A stretch of 64,000 bases of DNA from Erythrophleum ivorense (Eukaryota > Streptophyta > Magnoliopsida > Fabales > Fabaceae), in contig JAIUCV010000003.1 of NCBI GenBank assembly GCA_026724425.1, positions 65,835,088 to 65,899,087 of the forward strand, written 5' to 3'. Of the stretch, positions 36,900 to 48,870 are shown one piece after another (the first letter of the stretch is position 1; each line of letters begins with the position of its first letter). Under the pieces are notes generated by a model that did no database searches, was not told the DNA's origin, and worked only from the letters and a program-made list of their open reading frames with translations. Position numbers and translations under genes: made by a program.

Positions 36900-39772
36900 A
36901 AAGTAATAAGGGTGCCTATAAAAGGATTTGTTTCTTTTTGGGACTCATATAATAATGAAATAGAGATTTATTCAATTACTTACCAATTACTATTAAAGAG
37001 CATGTGCAATATAAATTACATGTTATAATATTTCTTTTATTTTATAAAAGCATACCTCAATTTGATTTATTTATCAATACTGCACAGATCTTACACACAG
37101 TGCTTAAACTCAAATTCTACCATTTCACTCACCTTCCATGGCACCTTAAGAGAAAATTTGTATCTATCTTCAAGTATTACAAATGGTGGGAATCTATAAT
37201 TCAATATATATATATATATATATATGCATTTGAATCTTATCTCAACTTTCCTTTTTTCTTTCGTTAAGGTGACATAATATTTTGTGCTCCTATTTTTTTT
37301 TCATTTTGGCACTTCCATTGCCTCACATGGCTAACAAAAACATCTTATCTTTGCTCGCTCCTTATGAATGCTAAAGGCAATTGCTTGTGTGAGAGAGCCA
37401 ACTTTATCAACCTATGCGACATACTACCATTGTGTATATAATATTTATGATTATAACATAACATATTTATTTCATCAACAATTAAATTATGTATAAGGAG
37501 TGAAGAGACTTTAAAATTTCCTCATGCATGTCTCTAAGTATGGGTTTTCCCAAGAGATCAACTAACATCTTATGTATAAATATATTTTGAAATAACATTC
37601 TTCTATATTATTAATCCCTCTTATTCTTGTGTTTATGTGTTTATTCTTGTTATTATACTTGAGTACTTTAATGTAAGCTATGACTTTTCATCTATCATTG
37701 TTAATCAATATTGGATTCAATGTTCCACCAATAATCTCCAAATATTCCACAATTCTCATAAGTCATATAACTTCTTACGTTAACATGCAATAAACTTTGC
37801 TTTCTTAGTAAATAACACTACACAACTACTTCTTGTTGTTTCAAAATATAATATCGTAATTCAATAAAAAATTGTATCTAAAAGTTAATTTCACATATCT
37901 AGATTTCCTCTCTAATTCACATTGGAGTATCTCTTCAAGGTTAATCACTCACTTAATAAAGTGCATAATTTACTATACCCTACAATGTATTAATAAGGAT
38001 TTAACTTGTATCTATTTACAAGGCTAATTACTCATAAATATCTGACTTTATACATATCATTGTATACAATATCCAACAATGTTAAGGTAAAAAGCTTTCT
38101 ATATAATTTTCAATGTATATTCACTTTGAGCACATATTTGATAAGTTAGACTATTGCCTTTTACTACAAGGATATAAATGGGTTTACAATCTTTCACACT
38201 AGACCACTCAAAGACTTTTTAATTGTAAATCTCTTATGAAAGAGCAATTATTATATCCTTTATTTCAAAATTGAAGTATATAATTTATTTTACCTATATT
38301 CTTTATTTCAAAATTTAAAAATAATTATTCTTTAATGACTATTAAAGAATTTTGTTTATTTCTAACTAATGTTACATTATCCATATAAAAGATAATATTG
38401 CAACATTTCTTTTAAACCACTTAATACAATATGGTGGTCTTCATCAATTCTTTGAAATTCATGCGATGTTTCTATTTAATGAATTTTCAAATACTACTAT
38501 TTAGACAGTTGTTTTAGTTCATAAATAGACTTTTAGAGTCTCCAAAACATTTTCTCTATTCCTTTTTCAGTAGAATTTAATAGTTGTTCTATTACTTTCT
38601 TCATCTAATTCTTTGCCTAAGAATATAATTTTCACATCTATTTAATGTGGTTCCAAATTTATATTTACAACTATAGCTAGAATTAATTGAATTGAATTGT
38701 ATCATATGACAGGTGTGAATGTATTTATATCTTTTTGTTATGTATACCCCTTAAAAACTAAAGTTGTCTTTTATCTCTTAATTAATCCATCTGCCTTTCT
38801 CTTTATCTTAAGAACCATTTGTTCTTGATTGCGTTTTAGCTAGATAGATAGTCAATAAAGTCTTAGACACTGTTTATTCTCATCAAATCTATTTCTTATT
38901 CTATGGCTCTCATTTACTTCTTTTTAGTAAGGTATGATTGAGCCTTTTAAACTGTATTTAGCTCTCATTTCCATTGCTCTTGTCATATCTATTTCTTATT
39001 CTATTACTCTGATTTCAATCTCAAACTGATGTCTTAGCACACTTTTATGGTTACTCTAAAATAATGGAGTTACTTGTACTATATTCTTATCTTACACCAG
39101 ACTCTCATTTAGATCAATAAGCTAAGATACAACCACTTGTCCTCATTAACTTAATCTTGTAACTCATACATAGATGTATACTTCTCAATCTCTTCCTTTA
39201 TCGGAAATTCATTCTCTAAATGTGCTAATCCTTGACTTAATTTCAATTATACTTCCACTTTCATTTTCATTACCAAAGATATACTCATTTGATTATTTTT
39301 AGTATTGTGTAAAGATATATTTCTTACTCTTTGAGTTTGATTCCCACACTCATAAGAATCATCATGGACAAAAATAATCGACCAAATGGTCTTAAGATGC
39401 TTAAAATTAGCTTATTATTATGTCAACAACTCATAAGGTGTGAAAGTAACTAACTTAGAGGGCACTATGTTAAATTTAAAGGCATCAATTGATAACTCAT
39501 TATTCCAAATGGGTAAACTTACTTGAGCCATTATTAACATAATTACTTCAAGTAAGGTTTTATTCTTTCTCTCAATATCTTCATTTGTTATAGAGTGTTA
39601 AGAAATTGTCAATTGTCTTATGATTCCTTTCTCTTCATAAGGCTCAAAGAACTAGTCTAACAAATATTCGCATCTTCAGTCTCAACTTATCTACAAATAT
39701 AGTTTTAGTTCTTAGATGAGCTTTAAGATATTAATCTAAGAACCCCTTACTCGATAAAATATGTCTCATATT
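36900..39772 (-). pseudogene. Copia pol relic (integrase end, RT, RNase H)
   Basis: Read leftward from 39772: REKGIIRQLTIS then ERKNKTLLEVIMLIM and FNIVPSKLVTFTPYEL near 39620-39410 (end of the integrase core). GFLKIKRKADGLI and TTLVFKGYT are near 38820-38750, and HQMDVK-like EPH-MDVKIIFLGKELDEES near 38650-38590 (reverse transcriptase). A weaker ISLVNRYKLNPY is near 38030-37995. Many stops and frame changes interrupt the blocks. The integrase part is cut at 39772 by the CACTA insertion. Confidence 0.8.
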
Positions 39773-41767
39773 CACTACAAAAAAATTGCCATATACCCAC
39801 GGTCACTTACAGTGATAGACAAAAAGTGTGGAGGTAAAAATAAGTTATACTTACAGATAATTTAAATAGCCATAGGTACAAATAAGAATGCCTCTACCTA
39901 TGACTAGAAGTACGGGTAAAAGTTTAGCTAAAAATTATTCCACCCATAACCATTCTTATAGGTAAAAAAGCTCAAATTTTCACTCTCCACCCATGTTCCC
40001 TCCAGACGGCGTCAAAAATTTCATGCTATCTCAAAATTTCCCTCACCCACTAATTTTACGCATGTGTGAAGGGGTGGAGAAGGGGTCATCATGGCAAGCA
40101 AGTGAGGAGGAGCAAGTAGAGTTGTTTTTCGTCTTCGTTCCCAAATCTCTACTCAACATTTAAGGGTTTTGGTAGCCGATAGTGTTCTCTTCACTTCTCC
40201 TATCACTAGTACAATTTACAAGCCTCTATTTTGCTTCCCAAAAATGCTATTTTTCAGTGATGTTCTATTGATTTGTATATTTTCATCTCATCCTTCTAGT
40301 GCATTTTTGTAATATCATAATTTTTGTTTGTAATATCAAATCCAAACAAACCATGAAGTTTGTTTCGATTTCATTTGTTAGATATCTAGGTTTAGATGGC
40401 TGGGTTTTGTTCCATTTGTAGGGGTTTTGATTTGATGGATGGGGGTTGTAGAATTTAATCAACTGATCAAACGACCTGAACCGATAAAAATATATAATAA
40501 CAATATATTATATAAATATAAATTTTGATTCCAGTTAGACTGCTGCAGCAATTATTAAATTTTGTGGCTATATCCAACTAATATAATATGCCTGATCTAG
40601 AAATTTCTTCCTCCAAATAGTCTTCCAAGTCCATCCTTTACAAAAATAGGTTTTCTATACAAAACTACACAATCTAAATCTTCTCTGACCAGTAGCCCCC
40701 ATTTCATCCTACTTTGCACGTTGGTCAACATGAATCAAATTTAGGAGTAATAATTTTGAGCGAGCATTCATTAACACTTGCTAGCCATGGTTTTTGCTTT
40801 CATTAAAAGGTCGCTTCTTGATTTAAGTCACTTTCCTTTGATTCCTAACAACCCCATAAATGTTTCAATGCATTCATCCTAGTTAGAGTTCCATTTTACT
40901 TCCATTTGCATGTCTGTGTATGGTCCATAATATATATATATATATACTCAATTATTATATGAAAGTCGCAGAGCCTAGCTTTTAACAATATAAAACTAAG
41001 AACTCTCGAAACTTAATGAGAATAGAACATTAATTTGTGTTTAAAGACCATTTTCAGATGTTAAATTGTGCAGATTCCTTGTGTTTTATTCCCTAATTGC
41101 TTGGTTTAGTGATGTAAGTAAAAGCAGAAAAAATTATTTAAATTGGAAGAGTATGATTATTATAAGAATCTTCCGAGTTTGATGTGTATATTTATATGGT
41201 TGTCAATGCCTTGGTCATGTGCAAAAAGGTTAGGTCTTAATTTATATAAATTAATCAATGAATAGTTTATGCAAATGAAGCTGTGGTTCTGGTATGTATG
41301 TCCATATATGCATTTTATATAAGCTAGAGCCATAATTTCATTGTCAAGGAAATTATAGGTATCATTCATATATTACTAATTGTGCCAAATAGCTACTTTG
41401 TTAAATGACGTGGTGAGTCAAGTGAGGCTTTGATGATATCATAATTTTTCTTTTGCGGCATTCACTCAAAAAAATTTAAGCAGATTAAACTAGGAAACAA
41501 AAAACAAGACTGCAAGAGATGGTTACTATCTGCTAGGTTGTGTTTATTGCAGTGGGTCTGGTTCTTTGCCTTTCGATGCTTCTGGCAGTGCCAGCTATGG
41601 TGTGGTGACCAAGGTTCACTGGGTTGTTTTTTGTTTCATAAATCCCAAAGCATTGTTAAGATTTTATGAACCACAAAAAACATGAAAAATGAGAATGAAC
41701 AAGTATCCAAGAAAACTGGTAGCAATGGAAAAAAAACAAGTGACATCAAAAACCATGGGTGACACAT

Positions 41768-41951
41768 AAGGTTTTAAAATGCGGACCACATCACATGATG
41801 TGGCTGCAATATTGCGGATGCAGTCCACGCCGCATCCGCAATAATCTGCAACGTAATGGTCCGCAACACTCGCAACATGTTTTATAATTTCCGCAATGCC
41901 CGCAACCGCAACGCAGCCACAGCCGCAACTGTAACCGCAATTTAAAACCTT
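41768..41951. mobile_element. 184-bp GC-rich MITE with internal hairpin
   Basis: The ends are AAGGTTTTAAAATGCGG and CCGCAATTTAAAACCTT, a 17-bp near-perfect inverted repeat. Flanks are GGTGACACAT at 41758-41767 and 41952-41961. A 9-10-bp duplication suggests a Mutator-like MITE. Internally ATTGCGGATGC and GCATCCGCAAT form an 11-bp hairpin stem, and GCGG/CCGC repeats fill the rest. A related copy is at 63478-63645. Confidence 0.88.
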
Positions 41952-42334
41952 GGTGACACATGTTCCTTTCCCTCACCAATTCCTCCAATTATCTTAATGG
42001 TCCAATCACCTTGTCTCAGCCTTTTGTCTCTAACAGGTTGTCTCCACCCTTTTTGCAAGACTAATTTTCTATAACAGAATAAATTTTTGCCTATTGAAAA
42101 ACAAATTGTGACCGCCAATCTAGATATAAACACTGTAAGTTTTCTTCTTTAAGTTTTGTGCTGCTTGTTCAAGTATTTTCCTCTTAATATTCATTTGTTA
42201 TGATTCCCATATTGTTTTTGTCATTGACATTTTATAGGTTAAGCTTTGTGATGATGATGAATTTATAGTGCTAGCATGTGATGGCATATGGTAGGCATCT
42301 TATAATTTTTTTATTCCAATTTTAATTCCAATTT

Positions 42335-42745
42335 TTTCAGTCATTTGGAGGAAAAAATAACCATGAATGCTCTTATTGTTACCATACATGTAGTAGTTAT
42401 AGGAAGAAGTAAAGGTAGATTCATCCAAGTATTGAGAAGCATATGGATAGTATTCACTGTCAATTGGAAATGGCCAATGCTCTACCTTCCTTCCTGTTCT
42501 AACCACGTTTAACAGCTACCTCTTATCCACATACCTTATGATTGTCACCTTCTGGTTATCCATCTTTATCTCCAAGCTATCCATACCTGTACAATATAAA
42601 AGGAAAGGAAAGAATAAATAAAAAGTACAAATAACTAAGATTAAAGAATGAGGATATTGCCATCTAGTTTGGAGATTGCTCTTCTAATTCTTTTTTTGCA
42701 TCCTTCGTCGTCCATATGCACCTTTAGTTCCACAATCTAAGGCCA
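42335..42745 (-). pseudogene. HIPP (heavy-metal-associated isoprenylated protein) gene fragment captured by the CACTA element
   Basis: Two exons read on the minus strand. Exon A (~42745-42661) encodes VELKVHMDDEGCKKRIRRAI then SKLDG, the HMA fold start. The usual MDCEGC metal-binding motif has the first Cys replaced by Asp. Exon B (42586-~42335) continues GMDSLEIKMDNQKVTI, RTGRKVEHWPFP, DSEYYPYASQYLDESTFTSS and NNKSIHGYF. The 74-bp intron has a GC donor instead of GT, and the phase matches. A TAG replaces a Lys codon in VDKR-stop-LLNVV, and the C-terminal part with the prenylation CaaX is absent. Identification is from family knowledge; the fragment is not functional. Confidence 0.88.
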
Positions 42746-45700
42746 TGGAATTCACAAATTGGAAGTCAAACTAGTAGATGAATATTGATCATTGTTGTAA
42801 GTATTATATACTATGCTAGGATTGAGAGGTGATTGGTACTTACAGACAAGGCATTAAGAAGTGTGGTTTTCCCAAATAGTTACCTAAACATGGTGTTATC
42901 TCCTAGTAGAAGTTGTAGCTATCTTTAAATAACTTTGTATTCTATAATATCATCATATGGGTATTAAATAAAAGGGAGTTTCATGAACATAAATATTTGG
43001 GTGTAAAAATCAAAAGAATATATTTAGACTTGTGCATATATTGTTGAAAGTTGAAGAAACTAGGATAATTTTATTCTCTCTTTCAGCAATAGAATATTTA
43101 GATTTGTTCATATATTCTTTTGCTTGCTTCATTAGAATCGTTTTCAGCCTCCATTTGTAGTTTCTACTAATTAATTAGTGGTGCTTCATTTGATCATATA
43201 CATCTGCATGTTCACTTGCTGATTTTAAATTTTACTACCTTTTAATTTCTCTCTAAAACAAAGAACATAATTATATTAATTAATAACCGTAGCTTTGAAT
43301 TAGGAAAAAAAAGAAAAAATTGCAAGTCTCCAAAATTTACAAATTAGACTTTGAATACACATAATATGGAAATCAGGGACCTCCATACCATAATAAATTC
43401 TCCCAATACTATATATAAGAATGACTTAATTAGAAACTATAAGAACTAAATGAAGATTAACATCAACTTTTATTTTTGTGAACCTAAAAATTTTGGCCAA
43501 TTGTTGGAGAGACTTCCAGTATGGTATGGATCATACAGAATACAGAAATATTGGACAACACTGGTAAAAATCCTTTATATTATAATTTTCACAGACTTAC
43601 CTGGAGGGTTTGCAACTAAGAGACCTGCAGAACTTTAAATTGCAAATAATTGAGCAGAGAAGTACAGAAGTAGTGTAAAAAAAATTCATTTTTGTGAAAT
43701 TTGATAATAAAAATCTAAAAAATTATATTTAATTTTTGTCCTTAAAAAAATTTATGGGAATGCAGTGTGCTTCTAATTAGCAAGCATTAGTGGGAAAATA
43801 TTGTAAGCAGAAGTGCTGATGTGTCTAGCCAACCTCGTGATATTAGAGAGAATGATAGATCATTGTGTGAACGTGATTTGCCTATCTCAAATTTCATACT
43901 AAAAATTTTGTTGGTTACTTTTAGGGCTTTTTTTTAATTAAAAGTTTAAATTACATAAAAAGAATTCTAGTTCAGATTTTATATTAACATTTTTTGTTGT
44001 TAAATTTTTTTAACATAAATTTAAATTTAAATTATTTAATATAAATAATTTTAGATTGAATAATTCTTTTTCTGTTCTTTCCTGAATAGTAAACCCAGTC
44101 AAAGGATGATCTGATGTGTATTTTTATACATGGAAAATAATATTTGATGTGTATTTTTGCCACCTGGTTTGTTCAGGCGCAGAATATCTATTGTGCAGCA
44201 TCCTATATTTGGTGTGATTCGCAAAACGTAAGCAATACAGTACATTTTGAGTAGCCTCTGCATTTGTGAAGTCTCTGCATTTGAGCAAATTGTGAAGTCT
44301 GCAATTTTGTGTTTGTGCGTTTGTGAAGTCCACCTTTGTACATTTTGAGTGATGGTGCCTTGCGTTTTGCTCTTCCCTGATTCGTTTTAGACATAGACAA
44401 AAGGAAAAAAAATTAAAAATTAATGCAAATTATAGAGATTAAACAATTAATTTTGCTTATATTTTATTGAGCATCTAAATCCTTGTAAATATTTCTTATT
44501 CTCTTTTTCAATTCCTTTTTTTTTGTTTTCCTTGTTTCAGCACACCAATAGAAGGAAACGAAGTCCATGGATATAATAATTGCTTTCTGCACTTTCTACT
44601 TATTCTATAGTCTTTAATTAATAAGCAACGGAGAATAAGTAGTATACCCCTGACCTTAAAAAGCTTACTGAAACACCTGCTACAAGTTAGTCAATCTCTT
44701 AGTCTAAAAAAAATAAAAAATGGCAAGACACTGCTATTAATCCAACATTTGTGTAAGCAATACAGTACCCACGTCTTTTCATGCTATATAATTTTGATAC
44801 ATCGTTGAGCTTTATTTCTTGCATATCAAATATAGTCTCAAAGGCACAAATTACATGCTTTCTCAAATTCATTTGATGAGAGGAGAGCTCATCAACCTGA
44901 ATACCATTTGGAAACTTTTAAAATGCTCTTTGTTGTTTATATAAAGTTATAATTCTGTAGTCCTCTTTCTCTTTAATCTGTTGTTGAATTGTGATTATTG
45001 AGCTTCAATTGGATTCTAATTATAAGCTACATTTTAATTTCATAAATATGAAAGGGGTTGTTGAATTGAAAGTAGATATGTGAAGCATATTTATCCTTTT
45101 AGAGATACATACTCTTATATTTAGCTCCAAGTTTGCTTACCTAATGAGTAGTGATGGTGTGCTTTTTTCTTTTTCTTTTTAGGCTTATTTTCAGGGATTG
45201 CATGTCAAGCCAACAGTTGTTAGATTTTGTGCATGAACATAATTTTTGTAAGTTTTTAATTCTAGGAATCTCATTTTTTTGGGTACATTGACATCATTGA
45301 CTTCTATGTGTAAATTGAGACCAAGTTTTAGGCTTATTCAAATGGGGCATCTAGGATATGAGCTATTCTACAGAGCTAAAAGCATTATGTATATGTGTAT
45401 TCAGCTATTGACTTGACATATATTGTCCATTTTGGTTTCTTCTATCTTGTGATTTGGAAAAGTATTGTGTAAGAGTGAATTGATGAACTCCTTATTTTGT
45501 ATGGAGATGATTACCAAAATTTCTTTAATATAATAGAATGAATTTTTAGTTTTTTAAAAATTTATTATGTTTTTTTTATGTAAATTTAATGAGCACCAAC
45601 GTATTGAAAGATTAACTTGGGATGTTAAGTAATATAATTATATCCCAAAGGCTTCAGTGACAATAAAACACCAATAAATAATAATAGTAAAACTACTGTG

Positions 45701-45991
45701 GGTAAATGTTTTAGTAACAGTAAAATGTTTGAGGGTCAAGATTTTATGAAGATATTATGATCAGTTATAGTGACAATAAAACATCTGTGGGTAAAAGTTA
45801 TAAATTTATACCCACATCTTATGAAACTATCAGTATAAGTTATACACACAGTCAAAAAACTATAGGTAAAAGTAGGGCAAATTTGACGAAAGTTTAGATC
45901 GTGGATATATGTCAGGTAAGGCTTTACCCACAGATTTTTACCCTTTACTCACGGAAATTGACTATAGATATATGGCATTTTTCTTGTAGTG

Positions 45992-46797
45992 ATTTCTCTA
46001 TTAAATTTAGTTCTCAAATAAGCCCAAGCCTACTAATATAAAAATTACCACTTAATAGGGTGTTCCTTCCTCTTTTTATTTGTTTATTTATTTATTTAAT
46101 ACAAAACACTTATAAATTGCATTAGTATAGAAAACACACTTAAAGGGGCTTTAATCTAAAAAATGTTTATCTTCTTAAAAATATCTTCTCTTTGGCCATC
46201 GCAGTCTTATTTCCAATTGTAATTGGCCATCACAAACTTATTTCCAATTGCAAGGGTCACTTCGGCATATGTTAGAAAAACATGTTTTGCATGCTTGATC
46301 AATCTCTTATAGTGAATGCCTTATTTGTGTGCATTATGCCTAAAGAATTATTATATTTTTCATATTTAAAAAATGAGAAATCAAAGTGGCTCATCAACAT
46401 TTGTAGTAATACAATATTTCTTACAGAGTTCTATCTTTGATGCACATTGATGAAAAGTCAAAATCTTGTCTTAAGTTAGTTTTCCAAATTTCTCTTTAAG
46501 ATCCTTATTGATTGATATTTACCAAACATTACCTAAGAGTGTGTTGATCAAACATAAGACTCATCAAAAATTATTTTTATCTTTAAGTTGGTCTAAAGTG
46601 TCTTTTAAATGTCTTATGTGTGTTTAAACACTACCCAAACATACCTAAACATAGCCAAACCATATACCACAATGTAAAGCATGTTTTAGGGATTTTTAGG
46701 AACAAATATCATCCAAAAACATTTTGGCAAGTACCTTTACACACCCTGGGAAATTTTTGTTTAAAAAAGTGGCTTAAAAATGAAAATATGTGGAAGT
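45992..46797 (-). other. Copia interior, upstream of the integrase core
   Basis: Continuation of the copia element on the far side of the CACTA insertion. It should hold the 5' part of integrase and the gag-pre-integrase region, but decay is such that only weak similarity remains and I cannot place motifs with confidence. Confidence 0.4.
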
Positions 46798-47463
46798 TAG
46801 GGCTGTACATGGGTAAGGCCGGGTCGGACATCTAGTCAACCCGATACCCTGCTCGATTAAGACATCGGGCTTATTTTTTATGCCCATGGCCCGACTCGGC
46901 CCCAACAAGCTCAATTCTAGGGCGGGTTAGGGCTGCTCGAGCTTTTTTTTTAATAAATTAATACTTGTAATATAAAAATATCTTTTTACAGACTCATAGA
47001 TATATATTTCAAAATAATAAACCTTTAAAACTTTTATATTTTTATTAGTAATAAAAAAATAGTTTAGTATTATCAAACAAAATATAAGCAATACTAGCAT
47101 AATTAACCTTAAGTAAATATGTGTATTTTTATTATTTAACAAAAGAAATACTAGTAAGTATACACATTAATGATGAAAACAATTAAGAAGTAAGGAAAGT
47201 TTGCATAGGTAATAAAAACTGCAATATGTAAAGAAAATTAGATAAAATAAAAATTATATATATATAAAAGATGGCATAATGTTAATAATTAAAAAAGGTA
47301 ACTATTAGGGCAGGTTGGGCAGAATATGCTTCGCCCGTGACCTGACCCGACTTGGTATAGCTTTGTTTAAAGTTCTGTCCATTTGTATTTTTAGCCCGGC
47401 CTGTCCCGATTAGACAGGGTTAGGGTAGGCCCCTAGGGCGTATCGGGCCAATGGACACCCCTA
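46798..47463. mobile_element. hAT-type MITE inside the copia element
   Basis: 666 bp with ends TAGGGCTGTACATGGG and CCAATGGACACCCCTA (complement TAGGGGTGTCCATTGG), typical hAT termini. The 8-bp flanks GTGGAAGT and GTGAAAGC agree at 6 of 8 positions. Both ends are rich in GGGC/CGGGTC motifs and the middle is AT-rich. No coding capacity is present. Confidence 0.75.
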
Positions 47464-48267
47464 GTGAAAGCCCACTTGCCTTGGGTGGTACATGCCATCC
47501 TAGGGACATTTTATGGTGACAAAGTTGCCATTGTTAGACTCTTCTTAATCTCTTTTTTCCCATTGGTATGCTTACTTGGCCAATAAAGGTGTGGATGTGC
47601 TACCCACCCCCAAGAGTAGGATTTCTACTTCATCTTTAGTTACCAGACTTCAAAAATTTTTTGCAACGTCTAGATTTTTAGTTTTGAGGGGCTAATTTTG
47701 GGAAACCATATCTCACTTATTTGCCTAAATTGGACAATCTATATGTCATTGAAAAGCTTGTAGAAAGTTCTTTCCAATGGTATAAGCTTGCAAAAGTTGC
47801 AATTTGAGGAGGAAAATATAGCCCCTTAAAAGTGGGCTATTTAGTCATTATTTTTGAGAAAATACTTCTAACTTAGAATTGTCATATCTCACTTAATTTG
47901 TATCCATTTCGAAAAAAAAACTTATTGATGTTGGAAAGCTTATTTAATAGGCTTTCTAGCTATATATAGTTTGCATCAAATGATTGTTTGTGGTGAGAAC
48001 ATTTGTAGTTTCAACACAAATATTTTTGAACATCCAAGTTCAAATTTCTCCTTAATGGCTGATGCATTTGTTACCAAATTCCTACCATAATATCCTCACT
48101 ATATGATATGAATTTTGTCGCCTAATTAGGTTTTTATCAAAATCCGCCATTAGAGGGATTTTAAGTTTCAAACTTTAATTTAATGAAGATTAAACAACAT
48201 TTACAGCAATTGCACAAGATTAACTCAAAGCATGTGAAATAATGCAAGGGTAGATGATTTCAAGTTA
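47464..48267 (-). other. Copia leader and gag region, decayed
   Basis: Lies between the primer-binding site and the hAT-type MITE. A minus-strand frame beginning Met-Ala-Asp-Phe-Asp near 48146 could be the gag start, but it meets stops quickly and has no clear gag motif. Confidence 0.35.
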
Positions 48268-48280
48268 GCTTTGATACCAA
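48268..48280 (-). other. Primer-binding site of the copia element
   Basis: On the minus strand TTGGTATCAAAGC directly follows the LTR end ...CCTTCA. It differs by one base from the plant initiator-Met tRNA primer site TGGTATCAGAGC used by many copia elements. Confidence 0.85.
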
Positions 48281-48695
48281 TGAAGGATGGATATAGATAT
48301 TTACTTAATTGATGCGAAAGCGTATTTGCTTAAAATTTCTACTCATGCAATTTTGATCAAGGATATCAATGGATCTCAAATCATCATTCACAATAGATGG
48401 CACCAGTAATACCAAAGAAGAAGAGAATAATGAAGAGGAACTTTCACCTTCTGTGTTTTCTATGTTTTTCCAGAAGACCCTTTTTCTCTCACATATAGCA
48501 CCCAGGTTCACGATAAAACTCATAATCAACTTTTTTTCAAAAAAATAAAAACAAAAACTAACATTCTAAATTGTAAATTTCAAAAATAAAAATTCAAATA
48601 TTAATAATTAATTAAATTAAATAATTAATTAAATTCTTTTTACACTTTATTATGCATTTAGGTTAGTCCATTTTTGGCAACCAAAAAATCTAACA
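48281..48695 (-). repeat. 5' LTR of the copia-type element
   Basis: 415 bp on the minus strand, beginning TGTTAGATT and ending CCTTCA, so TG...CA ends are present. It matches the LTR at 33325-33751 in the same orientation, is followed by the primer-binding site, and is preceded by the CTACT target-site copy at 48696-48700. Confidence 0.88.
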
Positions 48696-48870
48696 CTACT
48701 GTTGTCAGCAATTCTATAATAAAGTTCACCAAGTGTAGTCCTAGATTCCACTACAACAGTGTGAGAGTTGGCTCAATCTCGATGGCTCCAAGCTTCAACA
48801 TGTCAAGGATGAAGAATGGAACTCTGGCCATGTATGATGCACCCTCATATTCATGGCCCCCACTACATAT
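48696..48870 (-). pseudogene. BBE-like pseudogene 1, FAD-binding middle piece
   Basis: Minus strand: SGGHEYEGASYMARVPFFIL then DMLKLGAIEIE, a frameshift with a stop, and VESRTTLGELYYRIADNSR running into the target-site duplication. SGGHDYEG contains the His that carries FAD in BBE enzymes, and it is retained here. The match stops at the AGT codon of SGGH near 48866, where the sequence turns to unrelated DNA. The next C-terminal piece resumes at 33324 on the other side of the retrotransposon. Confidence 0.9.

Larger units (their letters stand above)
39773..45991. mobile_element. Non-autonomous CACTA element carrying captured DNA
   Basis: 6,219 bp. It begins CACTACAAAAAAATTGCC and ends GGCATTTTTCTTGTAGTG, an imperfect terminal inverted repeat. 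It is flanked by ATT at 39770-39772 and 45992-45994, the 3-bp duplication expected of CACTA (En/Spm) elements. Subterminal regions carry repeats of the ataggtaaaa / gggtaaaagtt type in both orientations. No transposase frame is present. Inside lie a HIPP gene fragment (42335-42745), a MULE-type MITE (41768-41951) and long AT-rich filler. A possible exon on the plus strand at about 41554-41615 (after ttgcag) is not recognised. Confidence 0.9.
33325..48695 (-). mobile_element. Copia-type LTR retrotransposon inserted in BBE-like pseudogene 1
   Basis: A 15.4-kb minus-strand element bounded by related terminal repeats (48281-48695 and 33325-~33751). It is flanked on both sides by the same five bases, CTACT (33320-33324 and 48696-48700). 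The primer-binding site TTGGTATCAAAGC follows the 5' LTR directly, and integrase and reverse-transcriptase relics lie inside in copia order. Removing the element and one CTACT rejoins the BBE-like frame as IADNS-RILGFPAG. The LTRs differ at roughly a quarter of positions, so the insertion is old. Later insertions (the CACTA element at 39773-45991, a hAT-type MITE at 46798-47463 and perhaps 33.8-36.2 kb) inflate its length. Confidence 0.85.

Noticed and set aside
41554..41615. A captured exon giving VGLVLCLSMLLAVPAMVW after ttgcag
   Set aside because: The hydrophobic frame is short, ends at a stop, and I recognise no family; kept only as a remark under the CACTA element.
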